From a virus, in the IMG/VR virus record IMGVR_UViG_3300012012_000763, positions 4,490-51,436 of that record: DNA of 46,947 nt; one strand, written 5' to 3'. Below the pieces are notes generated by a model, which was not told the origin of the DNA, searched no databases, and saw only the letters and a program-made list of their open reading frames with translations. Below are positions 23,507 through 30,848 of the stretch, in pieces; within the stretch, counting starts at the first letter, position 1, and every line of letters begins with the position of its first letter. The position numbers and the translations under genes were made by a program.

Positions 23507-24637
23507 ATGACAGATATTCCTATATGGCCTGGCAGTTCCAGTTTTACAACTGGTAGCACACCATTTGGTTTTTATGATTCTGAATCTAGTTTTCAATTAG
23601 ATGCAGATAATGTGGCAGATTGGTGTGCCAGAAGACTTGGTTATCCACTTATGGATGTTGAACTTCAAGCAACAAACTTTTATGCTTGTTTTGAAGAAGC
23701 AATATCAGAATACTCCAACCATGTTAATCAATATAACATCCAACAGAATATGTTAAGTATAATGGGAACACCAACTGGTTCCAATTTAACTCATAGAAAC
23801 ATATCAACAAATATGGGTGGATTGATACAACTTGCAACTGAATATGGTAGTGAAACATTTACTAACGGTAATGTTAAATTTTATTCTTCATCTATTGATA
23901 TACAAAGTGGAAAACAACGATATGATTTGGACACACTTATCCGTGATGTAAAATTTCCAACTGGTTCAATAGAAATTAAAAAAGTTCATCACTATGGACC
24001 ACCGGCATCCATTCGTTTTTATGATCCATACTTGGGTAATCAAGCAATGCTTGATACATTTGGATTTGGTGCTTATTCAACCGGTGTATCTTTTATGCTT
24101 ATGCCAATGTATGCAGATTTACTTCGTATTCAAGCAATAGAATTTAATGACTTAATGCGTAAATCTGCTTTTACATTTGAATTGATAGATAATGAACTTC
24201 GTATGTTTCCAATTCCAACAAAAGATTTCAAACTATGGATTGAATATATTGTAAAAGAGGAAAGAAGTAATCCACTGAAATATCCAAACGGAACCGTGTC
24301 CGATATGTCTAATGCACCATATCAACACATGAAATATCAACATATAAATTCTGTTGGTAGAAGATGGATATTCAAATATACACTGGCACTTGTTAAAGAA
24401 AACCTTGGATATATCCGTGGTAAGTATGGTAGTATTCCAATACCAAACGGTGAAACATCATTAAATGCTGCGGATTTACTTTCTGCAGCCGGAACAGAGA
24501 AACAGGCATTGGTTGATGAATTGAGAACAATGTTAGATACTATGACACGTGCTAAATTACTTGAAGCAAAACGTGCTGAAACAGAACATCTAAATGTTAG
24601 TTTGAATGGAACACCACTATCAATTTACATAGGATAA
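23507..24637 (+). CDS. neck protein (gp13-like, tentative)
   Basis: 376 residues. Key blocks: SSFTTGSTPFGFYDSESSFQ, VADWCARRLGYPLMDVELQA, FEEAISEYSNHVNQYNIQQN, then FTFELIDNELRMFPIPTKDF and KLWIEYIVKEERS. The early block (ARRLGYP...L....Y.CFEEAI.EY) is the pattern of head-to-tail neck/connector proteins of T4-like phages. The position directly before a gp14-like gene supports gp13. It would join portal to tail terminator. The start codon abuts the PhoH stop. Confidence 0.6.
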   Translation: MTDIPIWPGSSSFTTGSTPFGFYDSESSFQLDADNVADWCARRLGYPLMDVELQATNFYACFEEAISEYSNHVNQYNIQQNMLSIMGTPTGSNLTHRNISTNMGGLIQLATEYGSETFTNGNVKFYSSSIDIQSGKQRYDLDTLIRDVKFPTGSIEIKKVHHYGPPASIRFYDPYLGNQAMLDTFGFGAYSTGVSFMLMPMYADLLRIQAIEFNDLMRKSAFTFELIDNELRMFPIPTKDFKLWIEYIVKEERSNPLKYPNGTVSDMSNAPYQHMKYQHINSVGRRWIFKYTLALVKENLGYIRGKYGSIPIPNGETSLNAADLLSAAGTEKQALVDELRTMLDTMTRAKLLEAKRAETEHLNVSLNGTPLSIYIG

Positions 24638-24641
24638 AAAA

Positions 24642-25166
24642 ATGCCATTATTTCATGGAACCAGAGATGCAGGACTTGTTCACAAGTTTAATATGGAATT
24701 GGTCAATGATATAATTGATACAGAAGTTGCTGTTTACAAACTTTCTTTGGAAAATACAAAAACAAATTTGTATAATGAATCTGATAAAAAGGTATATCAT
24801 AGTCCGGTAAAAATTGCCGCTCTTATTGCAAGAGAGGCACAGGCATATGAAGGAACTGAATTTGGTCAAGATTACCAACAATCTGCAACATTTTCGTTTA
24901 TACGAGAAAACTTAAAAGATGCAGATTTGTTTGTTGAAGTTGGTGATGTAATTGAATACAATGGAGAGTGGTGGGAAATTGATCAAGTTCAAGAAAACCA
25001 ATACTTTGGTGGTAAGAATCCAGATTATTCTTTTGCAACAGAAAAATGGGGACACAATGTTTCCATAATTGCGAGCACACACTTGACAAGACGTTCAAGA
25101 ATACATATAGAAGAATTTAGACCGGCAATAACAACAGATCATAATGATATTCCGAGTAACATATAA
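24642..25166 (+). CDS. neck protein (gp14-like)
   Basis: 174 residues. Matching blocks are TNLYNESDKKVYHSPVKIAA, FGQDYQQSATFSFIRENLKD, ADLFVEVGDVIEYNGEWWEI, and ENQYFGGKNPDYSF with SIIASTHLTRRSRI. These are characteristic of the gp14 neck protein of T4-like phages (VQQS..F.FLR..L, EVGDII.YN...+E+). It closes the filled head and docks the tail with gp13. AGGAT precedes the start; the stop shares its last base with the next ATG. Confidence 0.75.
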   Translation: MPLFHGTRDAGLVHKFNMELVNDIIDTEVAVYKLSLENTKTNLYNESDKKVYHSPVKIAALIAREAQAYEGTEFGQDYQQSATFSFIRENLKDADLFVEVGDVIEYNGEWWEIDQVQENQYFGGKNPDYSFATEKWGHNVSIIASTHLTRRSRIHIEEFRPAITTDHNDIPSNI

Positions 25167-26230
25167 TGGTTAATTCTGCAAAATATAGAAAACCCCCAAT
25201 ACGAAGAACCAGAGATTCTTTTATTGATGATGTCCGTTCTGAACAAAATCAAAGACAAGATTTGGGTAAAGGGCGGTCATTACAATTTCGTAGAGATAAA
25301 GATAAGACAAGAAGCGTATCAATAACATTGTATGATATAGACTTTTCTGTTAAATCATTTCTTGACCAAAAAATGATGTTAAGAGTTGAGGACAACGGCG
25401 AATCACTAATGGTTCCCGTTATCTATGCTAATTCTGAAAAATGGGCATCTATACAAAAAGACGGTTTTCTCAAAGACAAAAAAGGAAAGACAATAGTTCC
25501 ACTAATAACTTTCAGAAGATCTAGTGTTGCTATAAATCAAGGATTGAAACGTAACAAAGTTGCAACAACAAAACAAATTGCCTATGTAATGCAACATCGT
25601 TACAATAAGATGACGCCATACGATAGATTTAGCACTCAATATGAAAGGAAACCATCATACGAGTATTACATGACTCCTATGCCTGATTTTGTTGATATTA
25701 CATATGACTTCATTATTTGGTGTGAATATCAAAATCAATTAAATCATATACTTGAACAATTTGTTCATTTTAGTGGACAAGCATTTGGTGATAAGAATTA
25801 CTATAAATTTTCAACAAATATGGATTCCATGAATATAGAGGACAATAATACAACTGGTCAAGACCGTGTTGTTCGTTCTACTTTTCAACTAATGGTTCAT
25901 GGTTATCTTATACCAAAAGATGTTGGTGCGGATACAACTACAAAGAGAGTTATTAGTGCAAATAAAATCAGATTTGTTTCTGAAATGTTTGGTGACATCA
26001 ACTCAATGATGAATCCTGATAATGTAAATTACTATGGAACAACAAATGAATTGAATGCTAGATTAAGAGGATCAGGACAAGCTGATTCTGAAAGGGGTAG
26101 ATTCGGTAATGTAAATGGTGAAGGTGATGAATCACTAGCGGCATTTAGACGCCGAGTTGCTCAAATGGTTGATATTTCACTATCTAGATCACCAGATGTT
26201 TACACATTTGAGATAGATGACACCGATTAA
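25166..26230 (+). CDS. tail completion / sheath terminator-type protein
   Basis: 354 residues. Diagnostic blocks: VPVIYANSEKWASIQKDGFL, KDKKGKTIVPLITFRRSSVA, MPDFVDITYDFIIWCEYQNQ and the late RVVRSTFQLMVHGYLIP. These occur in marine T4-like phages in the position of the gp15/gp3 tail terminator and sheath stabiliser. Location between the gp14-like neck gene and the sheath fits. The C-terminus (~260-354) is variable and polar. The exact T4 counterpart is uncertain. Confidence 0.55.
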   Translation: MVNSAKYRKPPIRRTRDSFIDDVRSEQNQRQDLGKGRSLQFRRDKDKTRSVSITLYDIDFSVKSFLDQKMMLRVEDNGESLMVPVIYANSEKWASIQKDGFLKDKKGKTIVPLITFRRSSVAINQGLKRNKVATTKQIAYVMQHRYNKMTPYDRFSTQYERKPSYEYYMTPMPDFVDITYDFIIWCEYQNQLNHILEQFVHFSGQAFGDKNYYKFSTNMDSMNIEDNNTTGQDRVVRSTFQLMVHGYLIPKDVGADTTTKRVISANKIRFVSEMFGDINSMMNPDNVNYYGTTNELNARLRGSGQADSERGRFGNVNGEGDESLAAFRRRVAQMVDISLSRSPDVYTFEIDDTD

Positions 26231-26243
26231 CAAAAATTTGAAA

Positions 26244-26253
26244 CATATTTATT
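26244..26253 (+). promoter_or_regulatory. late-promoter motif
   Basis: CATATTTATT, 36 bases before the ATG at 26290, in the 59-base gap after the tail-completion gene. Confidence 0.65.
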
Positions 26254-26289
26254 AGTGTTATATTTTACAATTTTTAAGAGAGGTTTTAT

Positions 26290-26589
26290 ATGGCAGAGAA
26301 TGCTGAAAACACAGTTACAGAAAAAGATTTTGAACAAGAAGATATTGATACCGTAAAAGGTTTACAATCAAGTTATGCTAGGACAACTGCACAAATTGGC
26401 CAAGTAGAAATTGAGTTACATCTTCTAAACAAAAGATTGGAACAAATGAAAGAATTAAGAGAAAGACTTTTCACCGATTATTCCAATTTACAAACAGATG
26501 AAAGTGAATTGGTAAAAAAATTGAATGAGAAATACGGTGACGGTGTATTGGATTTAGATTCTGGTAAATTTATTCCATCAAAATCATAA
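26290..26589 (+). CDS. small coiled-coil protein upstream of sheath
   Basis: 99 residues, start behind AGAGAGG. A central coiled coil (residues ~20-80, QIGQVEIELHLLNKRLEQMK) ends in ELVKKLNEKYGDGVLDLDSG. Small coiled-coil proteins with a YG-G-L-L-G-F-P tail are found just before the tail sheath gene in related phages. It may be an assembly factor. It has its own late motif, and another follows before the sheath. Confidence 0.5.
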   Translation: MAENAENTVTEKDFEQEDIDTVKGLQSSYARTTAQIGQVEIELHLLNKRLEQMKELRERLFTDYSNLQTDESELVKKLNEKYGDGVLDLDSGKFIPSKS

Positions 26590-26605
26590 TTTGGATTTTT
26601 TGTTT

Positions 26606-26614
26606 CATATTTAT
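26606..26614 (+). promoter_or_regulatory. late-promoter motif
   Basis: CATATTTAT, 42 bases before the GTG start of the sheath gene at 26657. Confidence 0.6.
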
Positions 26615-26656
26615 ATGCAGAATACAATACATTCTATAATTTTATGGAGATAATAA

Positions 26657-29095
26657 GTGGCTAATGAAAGAATTGTAAGTCCTGGAGTGTTTACTAATGA
26701 AATGGACCTGTCATTCCTTCCACAAGGAATAGGTAACATTGGTGCGGCTCTCATTGGACCCACGCTTAAGGGACCTGCATTTGTCCCAACGGTAGTTAAT
26801 AGTTTTGGTGATTTCGTCACCCATTTCGGTAACACATATGAACAATCATATTTGCCTTATACAGCAAAGAACTATCTTAATAATGCTGGTAGTGCAACAA
26901 TAGTTCGTGTTCTCGGATCAGGTGGATATTCTCTTAAACATCCTATTGCACTTGTTGCTACTGGTTCTTGGGGCAAGAAATTGATTTCTTTCTTGCATCC
27001 TACATTTGTTGTAACTAATTCTGATGCAACATCATTGTTTGAAAAAACTACAATAGCTTCAAACAATAGTGGTAGTTTTGTTATTACTGTATCTGGTTCA
27101 TTTACAACAGATTCATCAGCATTTACAAACGCTACTAGTGAAAACGGAACTGCTTTCAGTTCTTCTATAAATCCAGAATCTACTGCATATATCGGTGATT
27201 TGTATGGATATAACCCATACGGAACTCATGCTGTATACAACTATGTAAACTTTAAGAAACAAGCATCTGCTTCTATGGCATCCGATGCTGCAACTACTAT
27301 ATTGATTGAAACTGGTTCTGCCGGTTCACCATGGGATTTCACAACAGATTATCTTGAAGCTTCTACACCTTGGATAACATCACAAAAGGTAGGTGCACAA
27401 ACAACTAATCTCTTCAAATTCCATACATTATCACATGGTATTCATTCAAACTATGAAGTAAAAGTTGGTATTGCAAACATTCGTCCTGCTGGAACAATAG
27501 CCGGTTCAGAATACGGTGACTTTGATGTTGTTGTTAGATTTGTTGATCAATCTAAATTACCAACAACACCATTCAACTATGAAGATGAAGATTTGCGTCC
27601 AAATGTGATTGAATCATTTAAGTGTAACTTGGATCCAAATTCACCCAAGTTTATTTCTCGCGTAGTTGGTGATAGATATATCACAATTACAGACGAAGGT
27701 AAAGTTGTTGTGAATGGTGATTATTCAAACAAGTCAAAATATATTCGTGTTGAAGTAACAGAGGCAGTAACAAATGGTGGTGTATCGCCTAATTTAGTTC
27801 CTTTTGGATTCCGTGCTTTACAATCACCAATACCATCTGCATTTACTCAACCTCCTGCTGCTACATTTGTATCAGACCAAACAGCTGGTGGTGCTTACAA
27901 TAGAAGAGTATATTGGGGATTCTCATATGACTTCACAAATACTGATAACTTTAATTACTTGCGTCCACTTCCAATTACAGCAAATCAAACAACAGGAAGT
28001 AACGTAGACTTCTATCTCGGTGATTATCAACAAAATCCTGGTGCAAGTTTCCCAACAAGTGCAGCTGCTTATAGCTCATCTATCGATTTGTCTACAAACA
28101 CTGCATTGGATTCTCGTAAATTTATGGTGCCACTTCAAGGTGGATTTGACGGTCATAAGCCAAATCTTCAAAAGAAGTTAGGAACTTATATTGAAGCCGG
28201 TAATACACAAGGATTTGACATATCAAATTCAACTGCTGCTGGATATGATTCCTACAAGAAGGCACTTGACACAATTTCAAATGCTGACGAATTTGACATC
28301 AACATGATTGTAACTCCTGGTGTTCTTCATTCATTACACTCTGCTATAACAAATTATGGTAAAGATGTTTGTGAAGACCGTGGTGATGCTTTCTATGTAA
28401 TGGATTGCGCCGGTATAAGTGATAACATTTCAACTGCAGTATCAACAACCGAAGGATTTGACAGTAACTATGCGGCTACTTATTATCCTTGGGTTAAGAT
28501 TCTTGACTTTGATAGAAACAAACCGATTTGGGTTCCACCTTCTGTTGTTCTTCCTGGCGTCATTGCATTCAATGACCGTGTTGCAGCTGAATGGTTTGCG
28601 CCTGCCGGTTTGAATCGTGGTGGTCTCACAGAAGTTGTTGAGGTTAAATCACGTTTAACTCATGCTGAACGTGACACACTCTACGAGGCAAGAATCAATC
28701 CTATTGCAGTGTTCCCATCGACTGGCGTTTGTGTTTGGGGTCAAAAGACATTGCAAGGTAGACCTTCTGCTCTTGACCGTATCAATGTTCGCCGTCTCTT
28801 GATTGCTGCTAAGAAGTTTATTGCTTCTTCCACAAGATACCTTGTGTTTGAACAAAATACTTCACAGACACGCTCAAGATTCTTGAACATCGTGACACCT
28901 TACTTGGAGTCAATTCAACAACGTCAAGGTTTGTATGCTTTCCGTGTCATCATGGATGAAAGTAACAATACTCCTGAAATCATTGACCGCAACATCTTAT
29001 ACGGACAGTTGTTCTTACAACCGGCCAAGACTGCTGAATTTATCATTCTTGATTTCAACATTCAGTCTACTGGTGCTGCTTTCCCTGGTGCTTAA
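26657..29095 (+). CDS. tail sheath protein (T4 gp18-like)
   Basis: 812 residues from GTG 26657, with GGAG upstream; the N-terminus ANERIVSPGVFTNEMDLSFL and GIGNIGAALIGPTLKGPAFV is nearly canonical. The C-terminal core (LTHAERDTLYEARINPIAVF, VCVWGQKTLQGRPSALDRIN, VRRLLIAAKKF) is the polymerising domain that wraps the tube and contracts. It is longer than T4 gp18 (659 aa); the extra residues lie in the central protruding domains (~110-430), probably surface exposed. It is a monocistronic unit ending in a terminator. Confidence 0.93.
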   Translation: MANERIVSPGVFTNEMDLSFLPQGIGNIGAALIGPTLKGPAFVPTVVNSFGDFVTHFGNTYEQSYLPYTAKNYLNNAGSATIVRVLGSGGYSLKHPIALVATGSWGKKLISFLHPTFVVTNSDATSLFEKTTIASNNSGSFVITVSGSFTTDSSAFTNATSENGTAFSSSINPESTAYIGDLYGYNPYGTHAVYNYVNFKKQASASMASDAATTILIETGSAGSPWDFTTDYLEASTPWITSQKVGAQTTNLFKFHTLSHGIHSNYEVKVGIANIRPAGTIAGSEYGDFDVVVRFVDQSKLPTTPFNYEDEDLRPNVIESFKCNLDPNSPKFISRVVGDRYITITDEGKVVVNGDYSNKSKYIRVEVTEAVTNGGVSPNLVPFGFRALQSPIPSAFTQPPAATFVSDQTAGGAYNRRVYWGFSYDFTNTDNFNYLRPLPITANQTTGSNVDFYLGDYQQNPGASFPTSAAAYSSSIDLSTNTALDSRKFMVPLQGGFDGHKPNLQKKLGTYIEAGNTQGFDISNSTAAGYDSYKKALDTISNADEFDINMIVTPGVLHSLHSAITNYGKDVCEDRGDAFYVMDCAGISDNISTAVSTTEGFDSNYAATYYPWVKILDFDRNKPIWVPPSVVLPGVIAFNDRVAAEWFAPAGLNRGGLTEVVEVKSRLTHAERDTLYEARINPIAVFPSTGVCVWGQKTLQGRPSALDRINVRRLLIAAKKFIASSTRYLVFEQNTSQTRSRFLNIVTPYLESIQQRQGLYAFRVIMDESNNTPEIIDRNILYGQLFLQPAKTAEFIILDFNIQSTGAAFPGA

Positions 29096-29105
29096 TTGAT
29101 ATAAG

Positions 29106-29138
29106 TGGGGAGATGAAATACTCTCCCCATAATTTTTT
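29106..29138 (+). terminator. rho-independent terminator after sheath gene
   Basis: TGGGGAGA (29106-29113) pairs with TCTCCCCA (29122-29129) around an 8-base loop, then TAATTTTTTG. Confidence 0.75.
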
Positions 29139-29146
29139 GAAAGTTG

Positions 29147-29156
29147 TATATTTATT
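29147..29156 (+). promoter_or_regulatory. late-promoter motif
   Basis: TATATTTATT just after the sheath terminator, 30 bases before the tube ATG at 29187. Confidence 0.65.
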
Positions 29157-29186
29157 TACGAAGATATTTTTAATTTGGAGATATAA

Positions 29187-29675
29187 ATGGCTGAATTACT
29201 CGATCCCAATGAAATTTTTTTCACACCGTTTGAGCCAAAATTACAGAACCGATTTATCATGTATATTGAGGGAGTTCCTGCATATTTGGTTAAAGGTGCT
29301 GGTAGACCAAACATCAGTTTTAATCCGATCACACTTGACCACATCAACGTCAAACGTAAGGTGAAGGGAAAGGGTGAATGGCAAGATATTACAATCAAGT
29401 TATACGACCCAATAGTTCCATCTGCTGCTCAGGCAACAATGGAATGGGTGCGTCTTTCACACGAATCCGTAACAGGTCGTGATGGTTATTCTGACTTCTA
29501 CAAGAAAGACATAACACTTCATGTTCTCGGTCCTGTTGGCGATAAAGTTGAAGAATGGACACTTAAAGGTGCTTTCATTACTGCAACAACATTCGGTGAA
29601 ATGGATTGGGCAAACGATGCGTTTGTTGAGATTTCTCTCACACTCGCATATGATTATGCTATCCTCCAATACTAA
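29187..29675 (+). CDS. tail tube protein (T4 gp19-like)
   Basis: 162 residues, the usual length. GGAG lies 7 bases upstream. LQNRFIMYIEGVPAYLVKGA, GRPNISFNPITLDHINVKRK, WQDITIKLYDPIVPSAAQAT and FGEMDWANDAFVEISLTLAY are standard gp19 blocks. It stacks as hexameric rings to form the DNA-conducting tube inside the sheath. Order sheath then tube is as in T4. Confidence 0.93.
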   Translation: MAELLDPNEIFFTPFEPKLQNRFIMYIEGVPAYLVKGAGRPNISFNPITLDHINVKRKVKGKGEWQDITIKLYDPIVPSAAQATMEWVRLSHESVTGRDGYSDFYKKDITLHVLGPVGDKVEEWTLKGAFITATTFGEMDWANDAFVEISLTLAYDYAILQY

Positions 29676-29714
29676 TACTATTTGTATTATCATATTGAAA
29701 TTGAATTAAAATAC

Positions 29715-29741
29715 GGGTATACTGATTTTTTCGGTATACCC
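29715..29741 (+). other. hairpin abutting a late-promoter motif
   Basis: GGGTATAC (29715-29722) pairs with GTATACCC (29734-29741), 11-base T-rich loop. No T-run follows the stem, so it is not a classical terminator. Its last C is also the first base of the late motif CATATTTATT. Confidence 0.6.
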
Positions 29742-29750
29742 ATATTTATT
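29741..29750 (+). promoter_or_regulatory. late-promoter motif
   Basis: CATATTTATT, 49 bases before the ATG at 29800; shares its first base with the 3' arm of the preceding hairpin. Confidence 0.65.
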
Positions 29751-29799
29751 TACGTATATTAAAACGTTTTATTTTACACAATGTTATAGGATTTAAGTT

Positions 29800-30561
29800 A
29801 TGTCAAAAATTCCAACCGGCTATAATGTAGCCAATGAAGAAGGATTATTGTATTCCGAAGGCCATCCTCTTGCAGAAGGTGTAATTGAAATGAAATACAT
29901 GACTGCAAAAGAAGAAGATATATTAACATCACAGAACTTGATTAAACAAGGTGTGGTATTAGACAAATTGTTTGAGTCTTTGATTGTAACTCCAATCAAC
30001 TATTCGGACTTGTATACGGGCGATAAGAACGCAATTATGGTTGCTGCTAGAATTTTGGGTTATGGTAAAGATTATACCGTTCAGATTGATGATCCATTTT
30101 CTCCAGGAAACAAACAACAAGTTACAATAGATTTAACTGAAATTGAGCACAAGGAGGTCGATTACAGCTTGTTTCAGAATGGAAAGAAAGAGTTTGATTA
30201 TGAGTTGCCAATATCAAAAAGAGTGGTTACATTTAGGTTAATGACACATGGAATGGAGAAAGAAGTTCAAAGTGAAATAAAATCTATGAATAAAACTCTT
30301 GTAAAGACCGGTATTGATAGGGAACTTACAACAAGACTCAAACATATTATTACATCAGTTGATGGTGAAACTGGAAGAGCTACTATAAATAATTTTGTTG
30401 ATAACGAATTATTTGCAGCTGATTCAAGGGCGTTAAGGTCATACATAAAAGAAATCTCACCCGATTTGGATATGACGTTTACGTTTGTTTCGGATATAAC
30501 AGGTGAGGTAAAGGAGATAGACATACCCGTTGAGGTATCATTTTTTTGGCCTGGAACCTGA
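29800..30561 (+). CDS. tail assembly chaperone / T4 gp26-like baseplate protein
   Basis: 253 residues, start behind AGGA. VIEMKYMTAKEEDILTSQNL, IKQGVVLDKLFESLIV and YTGDKNAIMVAARILGYGKD match the T4_baseplate (gp26) family. Its position between tube and tape measure is that of the gpG-type tail assembly chaperone in other phages. The end of the frame contains seven T at 30541-30547 and a second open frame overlaps there, suggesting a long frameshifted product. It probably coats the tape measure during tail assembly. Confidence 0.75.
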   Translation: MSKIPTGYNVANEEGLLYSEGHPLAEGVIEMKYMTAKEEDILTSQNLIKQGVVLDKLFESLIVTPINYSDLYTGDKNAIMVAARILGYGKDYTVQIDDPFSPGNKQQVTIDLTEIEHKEVDYSLFQNGKKEFDYELPISKRVVTFRLMTHGMEKEVQSEIKSMNKTLVKTGIDRELTTRLKHIITSVDGETGRATINNFVDNELFAADSRALRSYIKEISPDLDMTFTFVSDITGEVKEIDIPVEVSFFWPGT

Positions 30562-30784
30562 TTACCGATTAGGATTACATGAAGAAATTTTTTCTCTATG
30601 CTATTATGGTAGAGGTGGTTTTAGTTGGGATGAAGTTTACAATCTTCCAATACATTTGAGACGATTTTATATCAATCAAGTTAAAAAAGTATTAGAGGAA
30701 AAGAATAAGGCAGAACAAGCAGAAGTTTCAAAACACAAAGTTGCTATGCCTACATTCAGTAAACCATCAACACCGAGACGATAA
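30530..30784 (+). CDS. frameshift extension of tail assembly chaperone (gpGT-like / gp51 position)
   Basis: This frame is open from 30521 to 30784 in the +1 (equivalently -2) frame relative to the gp26-like gene, overlapping it by about 40 bases. It has no ATG or GTG near its start; the only candidate is TTG 30530, with GGAG 14 bases away. The coding content is clearly conserved-looking (GLEPDYRLGLHEEIFSLCYY, FSWDEVYNLPIHLRRFYINQ, then a Lys/Glu helix). The T7 run 30541-30547 lies inside the overlap and lets ribosomes pass from TCA-TTT-TTT to GGC-CTG. I infer a fusion protein of about 328 residues; independent TTG initiation is the alternative. Confidence 0.65.
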   Translation: MRYHFFGLEPDYRLGLHEEIFSLCYYGRGGFSWDEVYNLPIHLRRFYINQVKKVLEEKNKAEQAEVSKHKVAMPTFSKPSTPRR

Positions 30785-30789
30785 ATTTG

Positions 30790-30831
30790 CGGTTTACATA
30801 TTTATAGAAGATATGTAAACCGTTTTTTATT
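30790..30831 (+). terminator. terminator containing a late promoter
   Basis: CGGTTTACATAT (30790-30801) pairs perfectly with ATATGTAAACCG (30811-30822), 9-base loop, followed by TTTTTTATTATTATT. The late motif CATATTTAT (30797-30805) occupies the end of the 5' arm and the loop. It ends the tail-chaperone unit and probably starts the tape-measure unit. Confidence 0.75.
30797..30805 (+). promoter_or_regulatory. late-promoter motif inside terminator hairpin
   Basis: CATATTTAT, 43 bases before the GTG of the tape measure gene. Initiation ~10 bases downstream would fall in the 3' arm of the hairpin, so transcripts from it would not form the terminator. Confidence 0.55.
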
Positions 30832-30848
30832 ATTATTCGTAGAAATAA

